The notes below the pieces were generated by a model. The model was not told the origin of the DNA and did no database searches. It saw nothing but the letters and a program-made list of their open reading frames with translations. This document shows positions 1-10,284 of a stretch of DNA of 64,000 nucleotides, piece after piece. The stretch spans positions 868,001 through 932,000 of the forward strand of contig NC_070573.1 of assembly GCF_026914185.1 (NCBI RefSeq). The letters run 5' to 3'. Within the stretch, counting starts at the first letter, position 1. The number at the start of each line of letters is the position of its first letter. Both the position numbers and the translations under genes were made by a program. This DNA comes from Puccinia triticina (Eukaryota; Basidiomycota; Pucciniomycetes; Pucciniales; Pucciniaceae).

Positions 1-1251
1 GCGTCATCTGGTGTAGCTGCGCTTTTACTGAAGAACGGGCAAACTGCCCACTCAGCGTTCAAGATTCCAATAGATACACCAGAATTCTCCGAGTGTCCAA
101 TCGAACATGATACAATGTTAGCCGATCTTCTCATCAAAACGCGAATTATCATTTGGGACGAAGTCGTTACCATTCACAAATATGCGATTGAAGCAGTAAA
201 CAAAACTTTGAAGAGGATATGCAATTCGGAGGTCAATTTTGGTGGGAAAATTGTGATTTTTGCGGGGGATTTTCGGCAGATTTTGCCAGTGGTGAAGTAC
301 AACGAATGCCCACCGTCGTATGATGCTACGATCAAATCATCAGAAATCTGGTCGACAGTTGAATGCTTCTCTTTAATGGAGAACATGCGGTTGGCCTCGG
401 CCCTAAACGGTCCTCACAAAGAAAAAAACCTCGCCTTCAGCAAATATCTATTAGAACTCGGTGAGGGTTCCACTCAGAAAAATGACTTCGGTCTGATTGA
501 TCTGAAAGGGTTACACGTCAAACGATGCGAATCAAGGGAAGAAATGCGGGCTGCGTTGATCGACTTCGTGTATAAGGATTTGCGTTTTAACCATGAACAA
601 GGAATTGACTCATGGGTTTCCTTCTTAAACAAAAGATGCATTTTGTCGCCTTTGAACCGCGACGTCAAAGTATTAAATGACGAGATTGTCTCATTGCTCC
701 CCGGTGCTTCAGTCATAATCAAATCTCTAGACACGCCTGACCCTGACGCCTTTGGATCCCTGCCGGAAGAATGTCTTAACAAGATATCAATTTCCGGGTT
801 CCCGGAACATCAACTTGAAATCAAGGTCGGCATGCCACTTGTTGTCATCAGGAATATGGCAATTGAAAAGGGGGTTTGCAACGGATCGAGGATTGTGGTG
901 CAGGATGTGGCGGGAGGATACATAATAGGTCGCCTCATGTCAGGCCCCTTCGCCGGTAATACTGTAACGCTCCCGCGAGCAAAACTCCACAATAAAGGCG
1001 ATGCGAGGTCCGGCCTTTCGTTTTACCGGTATCAGTTCCCTGTGGCGCCCGCATACGCTATGTCAATCAACAAAAGCCAGGGCCAAACTCTCAAAAGGGT
1101 TGGTGTATTTCTTGAGACGGATGTTTTTTCCCATGGTCAATTGTATGTATCGGTCTCGCGGGTGTCGAATGTTGATGACTTGATGGTTGTCACTCCGGCC
1201 TCTAGACAATGTGTAATGAACGTCGTGCACAAATCAATCTTTGAGGCATGA
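1..1251 (+). CDS. Helitron PIF1-like helicase, C-terminal part
   Basis: The frame is open from the first base of the window and ends with TGA at 1249-1251 (416 codons visible), so the start and the Walker A motif lie upstream. The sequence begins in the conserved ASSGVAALLL segment. Walker B reads IIWDE (about residue 52), GDFRQILPVV follows near residue 90, and the C-terminal helicase motifs SINKSQGQTL (about 357) and YVSVSR (about 382) are present. Superfamily 1B PIF1 helicases unwind DNA 5' to 3'; in Helitrons this domain is fused to a Rep nuclease, which would lie upstream. No stop or frameshift interrupts the visible part, so this copy may be recent. A host PIF1 gene is possible but less likely because a Helitron terminus follows. 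Confidence 0.88.
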   Translation, partial: ASSGVAALLLKNGQTAHSAFKIPIDTPEFSECPIEHDTMLADLLIKTRIIIWDEVVTIHKYAIEAVNKTLKRICNSEVNFGGKIVIFAGDFRQILPVVKYNECPPSYDATIKSSEIWSTVECFSLMENMRLASALNGPHKEKNLAFSKYLLELGEGSTQKNDFGLIDLKGLHVKRCESREEMRAALIDFVYKDLRFNHEQGIDSWVSFLNKRCILSPLNRDVKVLNDEIVSLLPGASVIIKSLDTPDPDAFGSLPEECLNKISISGFPEHQLEIKVGMPLVVIRNMAIEKGVCNGSRIVVQDVAGGYIIGRLMSGPFAGNTVTLPRAKLHNKGDARSGLSFYRYQFPVAPAYAMSINKSQGQTLKRVGVFLETDVFSHGQLYVSVSRVSNVDDLMVVTPASRQCVMNVVHKSIFEA

Positions 1252-1819
1252 AGTCAAATTAAGATACGGTGAGTACACATTCCGTGTTTTTGTTGTGTCT
1301 CACGACTAATTTCATTGGTGTTCATGTCAGGTAATCGTCCGATACGTTGTCTAGCAGCGCAATTGTTACGATCAGTTTTGAAACTCGTGTACTTCGCCCA
1401 AGTAAGTTAGCAAAGCACTAGAGAATTGGATATACTGGCATCATGTGAGATGGTGTCTCTGGATTTACTATGAGTATGATTGCGTTATGGCATAATGTCA
1501 TCATATAACTTTGACTTATAGTAGTGAAGTTGATTACAAAACCTTTTTTGACATATTTTTGAGAACTTTTTAAGTTTGCCCGGAAGGGAAATTGAACTTG
1601 TTTTTGAAGTCTTTTTAATTTCAAAAATGCTGCGGGTGCGCTCAAATAGACCCGGGAGTGGGTTCAAATCACTTTTCAAAAAAAATGTTCTCATGGTGTT
1701 TTCAAATAGTTTTCAGCTCATTTTCAAAAATATTTCAAAGGTGTCTCAAGACAGTCTTTAAAATTGGGCCTCAAGCTGTCCTGAGATCTGTAGATATGAC
1801 TTGATATCAAACCCCCGCA

Positions 1820-1844
1820 GCGGCGCAGCCGCCGTAGCCTCTAG
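1820..1844 (+). other. Helitron 3' terminal hairpin and CTAG end
   Basis: A perfect 5-bp GC stem (1820-1824 with 1828-1832, loop GCA) is followed by CTAG at 1841-1844. The T at 1845 belongs to the target. This is the layout known to end rolling-circle transposition. Confidence 0.75.
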
Positions 1845-2780
1845 TATCACTAATTTGGCAGTTTCTTGGTGTTTCTGCCACTATATGTCAGCGCAGCGTG
1901 GGAGTTCTTCCATGATATTGGTACCAAAATGTTCACATGCCCTCAAAGACTCATTGTGTCCCTTGAATGACCACAAAACCCCCAAATGTAGCAGCCACAA
2001 TGTGATCAGTTGCCAAATATGACTAATTTGGTAGTTTCTTGGTGTTTCTGCCACTATATCTCAGGGTAGCGTGGGATTTCTTCCATGATATTGGTACCAA
2101 AATGTTCACATGACCTCAAAGACTCATTTTGTCCCTTGAATGACCACAAAACCCCCAAATGTAGCAGCCACAATGTGATCAGTTGCCAAATATGACTAAT
2201 TTGGTAGTTTCTTGGTGTTTCTGCCACTATATCTCAGGGTAGCGTGGGATTTCTTCCATGATATTGGTACCAAAATGTTCACATGCCCTCAAATTCTCAA
2301 TTAGTACCTTGAATGACCAAGAAACCCCCAAATGTAGCAGCTACAATGTGATCCGTTGCCAAATATCACTAATTTGGTAGTTTCCTGGTGCTTCTGCCAC
2401 TATATCTCAGCGCAGCCTGGGAGTTCTTCCATGAATGTTCACATGCCCTTAAAGATTCACTTTGTACCTTTAATTACCACAAAACTCCCAAATGTAGCAG
2501 CTACAATGTGATCGGTTGCCAAATATCACGAATTGGTAGTTCCTTGGTGTTTCTGCCACTATATCTCAGCGCAGCGTGGGAGTTCTTCCATGATATTGGT
2601 ACAAAAATGATCAAATGACCTCAAAGGATCATGGTGTACCTCAAATGACCTCAAAACCTCAAAATGTAGCAACCACAATGTGATCAGTTGCCAAATATCA
2701 CTGATTTGGTACTTTCCTGGTGTTTCTCCCACTATATCTCAGCGCAGCGTGGGAGTTCTTCCATGATATAAGACACCTTA
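1845..2780. repeat. 173-bp tandem repeat array, about 5.4 copies
   Basis: The marker TAATTTGG recurs at 1851, 2024, 2197 and 2370, exactly 173 bp apart, then in slightly diverged copies near 2530 and 2702. Units contain a TTTCTTGGTGTTTCTGCCACTATATCTCAG block and a CAAATGTAGCAGCCACAATGTGATC block. One unit has a deletion of about 13 bp. The array was present before the Helitron landed in it. No coding capacity is convincing. Confidence 0.9.
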
Positions 2781-3740
2781 CTCAAATCTGGTACAAACGT
2801 TGAATCAATCTCAGGCCTAGTAGGAATTTATGATATTGGATATGATGAGTCACATATACAAGCCATTAATTTGAACAAAATTGATGTAGCATGATATATT
2901 GAGACTGATTGTTTTTTTTTTTTGTTTTTTTTGGAAAGTAGATTTCAACACTTCTGCAAGGTTCAAGTCACAATAATTCATGCCTCCCCATTCCTCCTCC
3001 CCCCTTCTTCTCCCTGCCTGACTTAACAGACTATTTTTTCTCACGAATAATTCATATGAGTATGTAAAAATGACCTATTTGATCTGGCAACAAAATGAAG
3101 CTTTCACTATGGTTGAAAACTAAGAAAGGAGGAAATCAAGAGAAAGAGAGATGATAGAAGGGTTATGATGTTGCAGGAAGGAAACAAATTAAAGAGAAAT
3201 TTCAAAAAAAAAAAATGATCAATATAATTTGATCAATATATGCCATATTGATCAATATATGCCTTCCCAAATTCACCCATGTTTGTAGTGGGAGGGGGGG
3301 AGTTTCACTTACTGGTCACAGTTGCGGTTTCGCACGCTTCCTCCAGTGTGGTTGGGATCAAGGGTGGGCAGTTACGTTATCAAGTTATCCATTAATTTCA
3401 TTTGTAAGTTAGATTTTGGTGGCCTATATCTTGGTTTATTGGCAATTCAAATAAAACAAAGCTTTATGTGGTTATAATGAATCATTTTTTCAACTTTGGA
3501 GACACAGGCTTTACCTCTGTAAAAAATTATCCCCAAAAAGAAACCTGAAATTAGTTATCCAACCAAATAGTTAAGGATAACTGAATTTTTGACCTAGATT
3601 TAATGATTAAAAATCAGCCAGTGAGCCAATATGTAAATACAATTAATATATGTTAGGAGGACTATCAAGCAACACAAAGATACAATAAAAACTCTATTGC
3701 AAATCTCTACAGCTTTTTACAGTCAGTTGCAGCCAGATTT
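2781..3740. other. AT-rich intergenic sequence, no gene seen
   Basis: This stretch holds poly-T and poly-A runs, a C/T-rich patch near 2985-3015 and a small AT-rich inverted segment around 3217-3262 (repeated GATCAATATATGCC). I see no coding region, RNA gene or transposon terminus. Confidence 0.5.
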
Positions 3741-5246
3741 TCATCTGGATAACTGCCCACCCTTGTTGGGATTGAAATGGTTTCCCTTATATCCGCTTCC
3801 CGGAGGGCCTTGACCTTGGTCGGGTTTGGATGGGAGGGACGCATGGCTTGGGGGAGCGGTGGTCGAGTCTTTGGCGGTTCCCTTCTGGACGGTTTTGGCC
3901 TTTGGCTGGTTGGGTTGGTTCGGTGGGTTGGGCCAATTGGATTTTGAGGGGCGAATCCCTTTCATTGGATCGGCTCCGACTTTGCCGTCTCCAATGGCGT
4001 ATGGGTTGTCTTGGAGAGCAATTTCGTTGAAGTCACGGCATGTGGAGATGGCCTCGTCAGCCATTTCCTGTTTGAACTGAGAGATGTCGGAGAAAGACTC
4101 TTCTCCATTCTCTTCTACTCGGAACGCAAATGCGTTTTTACGGATTCTGATGTTGTAACGTAGGGCCACCATGAAGCCTTGTTTGCGATGGAGTCGGTCG
4201 CAATGTTCTTTGTGGGCTAGGATCCACTCTGCGAGGATGGGATAGTGGTACCTGTCCCGCATGGTCAAGTGGAAAACCCAGTGGTTGAGGGTCCAATCCG
4301 AGAAATTTTGGGAGAACTCGTCCGGGACCGGGAAGCTGTGATAACGGAGTCCTTTTTCGGAAGCCGTTTCTTAAATCTTGGGCCAATTCTTGGAGTGTTT
4401 GGCCAGGGCTTTCTCCTGCCATTCTCAATTGAAGATGGTAAGCGGGAGGGGGCCTTTGCACTCAAGGAGAAGCTTGTGGAAGTACGGTGGGAATCCGCCA
4501 TCATCGTGGGAGTTGGACCTGCCCGAGATTAACTTGACGTTTCTGACCTGGGTCGTCCTGCTTAGCGGGGTTGGTCTCTTTTGTGGGACAGCTAGCGGTT
4601 TGAAACTGGTGGGGTTGTCAATTTTTACCGTTGTTCTCTGGTTGGCCGACTTTTGGTCCTCCAAGACTGACTCGTACATCTTCATGTAGCGCTTGATTCT
4701 CTCCTCGTCTCCGGCTTTTTTGGCTCTGACTATCTGGGCCATCAGGACCGCGCGCGTCTCCCGGTCCGCCTCTCTGGTCAAGTCTTTGTCATCTACGGTG
4801 GACATCGGTTCCTCTTTGTCTGCGGCCGGTTCTAAAGGGACTTTGGTAGTGGTCATAGTGGTCACGTCAGTACCCTCCTTTGTCATGTGTCGCCTGGTGG
4901 GCTTCCCGTTTAACGGGCCTATTATCTCCGCTATTTCCGGGTCTCGGAGCTGTGCCGCTGGGGCTCCTTCTGGGGAAGGCTTGGCTCTCGGAGTGGTCGC
5001 GTTGTTCTTGGCTGCCGCACGGGTCGTGGGTTTGATAGCCTTCACCGGCTTCGCTGCCTTGGGTGGTTTGGGATTTGGACCTGAGGCCTGTGACGACGCC
5101 GCTGGTTGGCTGGCGTCTATGTCTGGCTCTTGGGTTTGGGGGGTGGGTTGTTGGGCCATTTGGCTTCCCTCACCCGCCTCGGGGGCGGTTTGTTGGGCAG
5201 CGGCTTTCACGGAGTTGGTTGCGTCATGGATATTCAGTCCGGACAT
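3741..5246 (-). pseudogene. Broken gene of unknown function, possible retroelement Gag-like family
   Basis: One reading frame runs from ATG at 5246 to a stop at 3741 (about 500 codons) but is cut by two in-frame stops: TGA at 4425-4427 and a TAA near 4373. Both could arise by single C-to-T changes (CGA to TGA, CAA to TAA). The N-terminal 200 residues are rich in Ala, Pro, Thr and Lys and look disordered. The middle is Trp- and aromatic-rich (PPYFHKLLLECKGP, then WTLNHWVFHLTMRDRYHYP) and looks like a folded core. The tail is rich in Pro, Asn and Gly. I recall similar proteins as a repeated family in rust genomes, often near retroelements, but cannot confirm this. Function is unknown. Confidence 0.55.
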
Positions 5247-5579
5247 TTTGCAACTAGGTTATAGGTGGATAATTAGGCTTTAGAGGGGGAACAGAGTGAG
5301 TGTCGGTGGTGTCGGGGAATAGGGTTTTGGATTTATGTGATTTGGAAGTGTGATGTGACTAAGAAAGTGAGTTTCTTCTGTGTGTGTAGATTTTTATATG
5401 ACTGAAAGTTTTGCAAAAAATATGATGATCCTGGCGAGGGGGGAAAGCAAGTGAGGGGGCGCGGATGGGGGAAGGAAGAGTGTTACTCCTTTGCTGGGGA
5501 GGGGGGAAGGCTCTGATGTCTTTCAAGCCTCGAATCCCTGGTCTGGGCGCAGGCGACCCCCTCTAATCCCTGTACGCTG
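5247..5579. other. Upstream region of the broken gene
   Basis: G-rich sequence upstream of the gene ending at 5246. I see no clear promoter motif and no coding sequence. Confidence 0.4.
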
Positions 5580-6140
5580 TTATCTCCGCCGGTGAGGCGT
5601 CAGATAAATAGAGTAGATGTTTGAACCACATACTAGCTCTGGCTGGTGCGTACAGGGAGGGGCTAGACGGTCACATGGACTCCACCCACCTCCCGTTGCA
5701 CTCCCCGTAACACAACAAGAAATTGGATTGACTTGGGGACGGGCTACACCAAAGTGAGGCTGTGATACGCTAAGCTGAGCAGAAGGAGGGTGATTTGGAT
5801 CGATCTGAGGTTCTAATGAGTAAAGATTTGCAGGTGTTTCAGAGGAGTAGTGCGTGGAAACAGGATGGTGATATTGTGACGGCGCAATAGCATTAACTAC
5901 AGAGGTTGGGGAGGAATGATGAACATGATGAGTCTGCACTCGAGAACTTTGATTGACTTGGGAGTAATCATGAGTGATGTTACAATAATAAGGGTTTTGA
6001 GATTTTGGAGGGCAAGGACTGTTGTTCGCTGAGTAGTAGTGATTAGCATTGCGGTCAGTCATGGTGGGGGGATGTGGCTGCAAGTGCGGAGGATGGTGTA
6101 AGTTGCTGCTGTTCTGGGAAGTATTATAACTACTATTCAT
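5580..6140 (-). CDS. Low-complexity hypothetical protein
   Basis: A 186-residue frame starts with MNSSYNTSQNSS and is rich in Asn, Ser, His, Pro and Tyr with no domain I recognise. Such composition fits the disordered N-terminus of a regulatory protein, or chance translation of repetitive DNA. It is divergent from no neighbour and has no visible introns. I list it only because the frame is long for this region. Confidence 0.22.
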   Translation of the reverse strand: MNSSYNTSQNSSNLHHPPHLQPHPPTMTDRNANHYYSANNSPCPPKSQNPYYCNITHDYSQVNQSSRVQTHHVHHSSPTSVVNAIAPSQYHHPVSTHYSSETPANLYSLEPQIDPNHPPSAQLSVSQPHFGVARPQVNPISCCVTGSATGGGWSPCDRLAPPCTHQPELVCGSNIYSIYLTPHRRR

Positions 6141-6530
6141 ATTGTTGTTTCTCGAATGAAAGATGACGTTACTGAAGTTCAGGAGGAGATTTCAGTGATA
6201 CGGATGCAATGGGATGAGCCGGAGCAGGAGAAAGAAATCAGAGCTTGCAGAGGGAGGGGGGCGGAAGCGTTGGAGCATGGAAGGTGATGGAACATGTCCA
6301 TGGGTGACTTGTGGTTGCTGCATGTGTGCACAGCAGCTGCCAGCCGCGCATCAAACTTGTAATTTCTATGTAGCAGTGGAACCGGTTGGTCAGACCCAAA
6401 CCCCAAGAAACAAGGGACCTTTTGTGCGCTGCAAGATGGGGTAATACTCTTGGTTTCCAGCAGAGTAGATGCTGAAGGGGGAGGGACCCTGCCCCTGTCG
6501 GTAGAGACCAGTCGCGGGGTGCCTTGTCCC

Positions 6531-6745
6531 GCAGACCGGGGCCGAGGGGGCTGGCTGGGGCTGGGAGTTGCTGCGACAATACGCAGCATGCAGACGTGTC
6601 GTCATAATGCCGACGGGCCGGCTTGTCCCGCGTGGCGCCGGGGCTGCAGACCGGGGCCGAGGGGGCTGGGGCGGGGCTGGAAACGAGCTGCTGCAACAAT
6701 GCGCAGCATGCAGACCTGTCGTGTGTCGCAATCTCGACAATGTAC
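6531..6745. repeat. GC-rich 115-bp direct duplication
   Basis: GCAGACCGGGGCCGAGGGGGCTGG occurs at 6531 and again at 6646, and the following blocks (GCAGCATGCAGAC, TGTCGT) repeat at the same 115-bp spacing. The long frames through here on both strands are explained by the GC-rich repeat and not by a gene. Confidence 0.7.
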
Positions 6746-6812
6746 ATGTATTTGAATACAAGAGGGGCGGCGGGGGCCGATGCTCAGCGAGCAGAAGCAA
6801 GATGGAGATCAT

Positions 6813-6859
6813 ACTATAGTAAAGCCCCGAGGCAGGCTTCCCACGGGCTATACTATAGT
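6813..6859. repeat. 15-bp inverted repeat with TACTATAGTA ends
   Basis: ACTATAGTAAAGCCC (6813-6827) pairs with GGGCTATACTATAGT (6845-6859) at 14 of 15 positions, with a 17-nt loop. It could be a small foldback element or a cruciform site. Confidence 0.6.
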
Positions 6860-6881
6860 CTATGGAGTATCGCATGGGGTG

Positions 6882-6949
6882 TTTGAACGTCCTTTGGAGT
6901 CAATTCGGAGGAAAAGCTTCCTTCGAATTGGCTCCAAAGGACATTCAAA
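6882..6949. repeat. 68-nt near-perfect palindrome
   Basis: The arms, from TTTGAACGTCC to GGACATTCAAA, pair with only a few mismatches around a centre near AAGCTT (about 6914). The palindrome begins a TTCGAA/CTTTGAA-rich repeat that continues to 7084 and, after the A1 insertion, from 10144 to about 10210. Confidence 0.7.
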
Positions 6950-7084
6950 TGTCCTTTGAATTTGTGTCGAAAAACATCCGAAGGATGACGACTTCGATGC
7001 GCCTTCGAATGCCGTCATTGGAGGCGGTTCAGATGCATTTGAACAGTGCCTCAAAGGGTCTCCAAAGAAACTTCGGGGGACCTT

Positions 7085-7414
7085 TGTGAAGCCCCCGCCC
7101 TCGACAGGGTTTCACACAAAGGGTCACGGTATCACGTGACCCCTCGCGCGGATGAACACTTATACTCGAGTTCCCACTTCCCTAGTCCGGCAGGGACTCA
7201 TTCCCTCCCGGCTAGGTAAGCAGTCTTTTCCGATTCCTCTTCCTTTTTTCCTTGTCCTCTTTCTTTCTCTCCTAGATAGTTGTACTTACCAATCGAAGGG
7301 ACTCATTCCCTCCCGGCTAGCTTGCAATACAGATTGGACCTAGAACTTCCGGCTTTCGCCCGCTCCACGTGCCTTTTCCTATCATTTTCAGTGAGGGTCC
7401 ACCGGACCCTTACA
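7085..7414 (+). repeat. A1 5' LTR
   Basis: 330 bp from TGTGAAGCCC to CCCTTACA. It contains an inverted repeat GGGTCACG/CGTGACCC (about 7120-7141) and two copies of a 24-nt unit (7192-7215 and 7297-7320) that flank a possible intron. Confidence 0.95.
7216..7320 (+). other. Possible LTR intron made by AGGT duplication (A1)
   Basis: The 24-nt unit ending in GGCTAG is directly duplicated 105 bp apart. The first copy is followed by GTAAGC (a good donor) and the second copy itself ends in CTAG (a good acceptor), so splicing would remove exactly one repeat period. The same arrangement is in the 3' LTR. Splicing is inferred, not shown. Confidence 0.45.
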
Positions 7415-7684
7415 CTTTTTTTTTCTTGATCCAATTGAAACCAACCGTTATCCGCAAAGAAACTCAGCCAATCCGATTCTATCATCCCCAGGATCTCGCC
7501 TGGTCTCATCCGATCCGACTCCGTCTCTCCCAGCATCTCCGGCTGGTCGCCCCTGAACCTCTCTCCGCTCCGGAGTCCTCGTCCGGTCATCCTGCATCTA
7601 TTGGCAGTCTAACGTTCCTATTCTTCAACTCCCAGGCCAGCGCCTGGTCTTCCCGATTCAAACCCCTGACCCCCTTCGTGTTTC
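7415..7684 (+). other. A1 leader
   Basis: The 270-nt leader begins with C, nine T and CTTGA directly after the LTR. There is no TGG, so no standard tRNA primer-binding site is visible. No other feature was recognised. Confidence 0.5.
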
Positions 7685-9868
7685 ATGACAACAAGAAACA
7701 ATCAATCCGGCCCTCTTTTTCCATTCACCGATCCAGAAGAGATCCTCCGGACAGCTCGACGACGAGCCAGGCTAGACGCGCTTGCTGCAGCAAATCGACT
7801 GGCCGAAGCAGCCGCGACCCCTCTTCCTACCTCAAATAATCAACAAGACTACAGTTCCTCCTCCTTAGCATCATCCACCCGCATGCAGAACATGACGACT
7901 CCCACCGACCCTACCGCCTCCCACGGCGGAACCGACGATATGAGCATTGCGGACTGCCTCAGGGCAGTCATCGAGATCCAACACACAAACGCCGTGCAAC
8001 TGCGAGACGCCCAGCAGAAAGCCGAACAGGACCGTTTACAAGCTGAAGAACAACGTCGACTGGATGCCGAACAACGCCGTCTAGATGCGGAAAAATTTGC
8101 TGAGCAGCGGCGCAACGACCGAGAGCGTATTCGAGCACTCGAAAAGGCCGCCTCAGTGAAGCAGGAATCCCCATCTGCAACTCCTGCCTTGGAAGAAGGC
8201 CGGATCGACCTCGCACGGTTTAAGACCTCCGATGGCCCCCACTTCAAAGGCCCTATCCAACAAGTCGAGCCTTTTCTAACTTGGATGCAGGGAGTGGCTA
8301 TCTTTTTTTCTACAAAAGCTGTTAAACACGCCGACAACAAACGCCTGATTCTTGGGACGCTCATCACCAATACAAATCTCCTTGCCTTTTACACGATTGA
8401 GTCGCCCAAGTTTGAAGGAAAGTCTTGGCACGAGTTCAAAGATTGTCTCTTTGAATTCTGTCTTCCCGAAGACTGGCGAGCCGACATCCGCCGATCAATT
8501 GTTCAACTTAAGATGCTGCCCTCCGAATCGTTCCTGGAGTTCAGCAACCGCGCCCGTACCCTCCAAAGCCTGGTCAATTTTGAAACCGCCTCCTTTGGGG
8601 ACTTTGACCTTGCTGAGTTCATCGTACTTGGTCTACCCCACGCATTACAGGTTAAAGTGCGAGAATTCCAGCTTCTCAAGACAAAGCCGTTCAAGTTTGG
8701 AGAATTCGAACGTCGGATCAACGGATTCTACATTGATATGCCGCGTCCCCGCACGACGCCATCCCACTCCTCCTCAGGCCCTCCGACACAGGACAATGGG
8801 CCCCTTTCAGCTTACCTCTGGCGCCTATTCTCGTACCTAGACTCAGTTGGAAAGTGCCATTACTGCAAGACTTACTGCGGTAACGCCGCAGGCGCATGCC
8901 CCGGACCACCAGACCGAAACAGATTTCATATTCCGCCCTCCTTTTCCATCCCCCCCCAGCCGACAAACTATGTTGCTCCTCGAGCCTGGCCCAATGCCCA
9001 AGGCCCATCAAGTGGAAAACCAACCTCTCCCACCGCCGGCCGCCCAACAGGCCGCCCAGCCGGAGTCGCGGGAGTCAGCAACGAAGCTCCGGCATTTGAT
9101 CAGGCAGGAGTGTCGTCGATTGCCTTGATGGAGGGTCACCTAGAAGCCGAAGCGTTAAAATACGGTGACAATCCTCTGACGTACATCGAAGACGACAAAG
9201 ATGACTCTGTACCCTCCGACACCGAGCCCACCACCAATAAAGCTGAAACCCTCTCCCTGGCTGACGTCCAAGTCGTCGATGCCGCCACCTCAGACTATCC
9301 AACGTCCTTGCTGGACTTCTTAGAGGTTCCGGAAGACCCGCATACCACCACCGAGTATGTCCCCAATCGCTCCCCCCCTACCCCTCGACACCTTCATCGA
9401 CTTCATGCGGGAAGATGCTTACGTGGCCCTCCTCTTACAGGGCCTAAGCATATCAGGACCCTCCGCCGCCCCCCGTCCCCACCAATCCCGCCAACGTCCT
9501 GCAATGAATTCATGCTTGTACCAGCTCACTCCCCCACCCCATATTTTTTCTTATTTCCTCTTGTTCCCCCACCCTCTGCCACCCTTGTTTCAACCGGACC
9601 GATTACCGCCCTTGGTAACGCGCCTCCCCACAACACCCAAACAGAAGAACCGCCAGCAAGCCCCCCGTCCTTTGCCGTGCAACACACCCCTCCGTTTTAC
9701 TTTTCCAGTCTCAAATCACCCGGCCTAATTTCCCTTCCGTATTGTTTTCTTCCTTCCTGCGCTCACTCCTCCCATTCTGGTTATTGTTCCCTCTCTTTTA
9801 TAGGGGGGGAGACTGTGAAGCCCCCGCCCTCGACAGGGTTTCACACAAAGGGTCACGGTATCACGTGA
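7685..9868 (+). CDS. gag: Gag-like protein of element A1
   Basis: A 727-codon frame begins with MTTRNNQSGPLF. Residues about 105-160 form a strongly charged Gln/Glu/Arg-rich helix, likely a coiled coil. Residues about 175-345 resemble the capsid core of Ty3/gypsy Gag (retrotransposon gag family), and near residue 391 lies a Cys-rich motif CHYCKTYCGNAAGAC, which lacks the His of a normal CCHC knuckle. Beyond about residue 555 the sequence becomes Pro/Ser-rich and the real frame may already have shifted. The listed stop lies inside the 3' LTR. No protease motif is present. The protein would build virus-like particles for this or a related element. Confidence 0.7.
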   Translation: MTTRNNQSGPLFPFTDPEEILRTARRRARLDALAAANRLAEAAATPLPTSNNQQDYSSSSLASSTRMQNMTTPTDPTASHGGTDDMSIADCLRAVIEIQHTNAVQLRDAQQKAEQDRLQAEEQRRLDAEQRRLDAEKFAEQRRNDRERIRALEKAASVKQESPSATPALEEGRIDLARFKTSDGPHFKGPIQQVEPFLTWMQGVAIFFSTKAVKHADNKRLILGTLITNTNLLAFYTIESPKFEGKSWHEFKDCLFEFCLPEDWRADIRRSIVQLKMLPSESFLEFSNRARTLQSLVNFETASFGDFDLAEFIVLGLPHALQVKVREFQLLKTKPFKFGEFERRINGFYIDMPRPRTTPSHSSSGPPTQDNGPLSAYLWRLFSYLDSVGKCHYCKTYCGNAAGACPGPPDRNRFHIPPSFSIPPQPTNYVAPRAWPNAQGPSSGKPTSPTAGRPTGRPAGVAGVSNEAPAFDQAGVSSIALMEGHLEAEALKYGDNPLTYIEDDKDDSVPSDTEPTTNKAETLSLADVQVVDAATSDYPTSLLDFLEVPEDPHTTTEYVPNRSPPTPRHLHRLHAGRCLRGPPLTGPKHIRTLRRPPSPPIPPTSCNEFMLVPAHSPTPYFFLFPLVPPPSATLVSTGPITALGNAPPHNTQTEEPPASPPSFAVQHTPPFYFSSLKSPGLISLPYCFLPSCAHSSHSGYCSLSFIGGETVKPPPSTGFHTKGHGIT
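9802..9813 (+). other. A1 polypurine tract
   Basis: AGGGGGGGAGAC abuts the 3' LTR. The same AGG...GGGGAGAC box precedes the 3' LTRs of A2 and E. Confidence 0.8.
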
Positions 9869-10143
9869 CCCCTCGCGCGGATGAACACTTATACTTGAGT
9901 TCCCACTTCCCTAGTCCGGCAGGGACTCATTCCCTCCCGGCTAGGTAAGCAGTCTTTTCCAATTCCTCTTCCTTTTTTCCTTGTCCTCTTTCTTTCTCTC
10001 CTAGATAGTTGTACTTACCAATCGAAGGGACTCATTCCCTCCCGGCTAGCTTGCAATACAGATTGGACCTAGAACTTCCGGCTTTCGCCCGCTCCACGTG
10101 CCTTTTCCTATCATTTTCAGTGAGGGTCCACCGGACCCTTACA
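9814..10143 (+). repeat. A1 3' LTR
   Basis: 330 bp, differing from the 5' LTR at only two sites I could see (CTCGAG/CTTGAG and TCCGAT/TCCAAT). Followed by the ACCTT duplication. Confidence 0.95.
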
Positions 10144-10284
10144 ACCTTCCAAGGAGCTTCAAATGCGCTTCGAAGGTTCTCTGAACCTTTGAAGTGTGTT
10201 CCGGGCCGCTGCACCTGTTGGGCCCGCGGAGGGTGTTCTTGGGTCGGGCCTCACCTTGTGTCAGGCTCCAGTTCATTGCATATT
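10144..10284. repeat. Continuation of the TTCGAA-rich repeat
   Basis: After the ACCTT duplication the CTTCGAAGG/CCTTTGAAG-rich sequence interrupted by A1 resumes to about 10210, then GC-rich sequence leads to the A2 target ATATT. No gene is seen. Confidence 0.55.

Larger units (their letters stand above)
1..1844 (+). mobile_element. Helitron, 3' portion
   Basis: This is the right-hand part of a rolling-circle transposon; the left end lies outside the window. It contains the end of a PIF1-type helicase gene, then about 590 bp of non-coding sequence. It finishes with a GC-rich hairpin (GCGGC/GCCGC, loop GCA, 1820-1832), an 8-nt spacer and CTAG at 1841-1844 followed by T. Hairpin plus CTRR next to an AT target is the known signature of Helitron 3' ends. 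The base after CTAG is in phase with the 173-bp tandem array (TATCACTAATTTGG), so the junction is supported from both sides. Confidence 0.8.
7085..10143 (+). mobile_element. LTR retrotransposon A1, gag-only
   Basis: Two 330-bp LTRs (TG...CA) flank a 2.4-kb interior with one gag-like frame and no pol. The target-site duplication ACCTT (7080-7084 and 10144-10148) is perfect. I saw only two LTR differences, both transitions, so the insertion is young. Leader and polypurine tract are of the same type as in A2 and E. Because it lacks protease, reverse transcriptase and integrase, it must have moved with enzymes supplied in trans. Confidence 0.93.

Noticed and set aside
6238..6875. Overlapping Pro/Ser-rich and Gly/Arg-rich frames
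   Set aside because: They arise from a GC-rich 115-bp duplication and appear on both strands.
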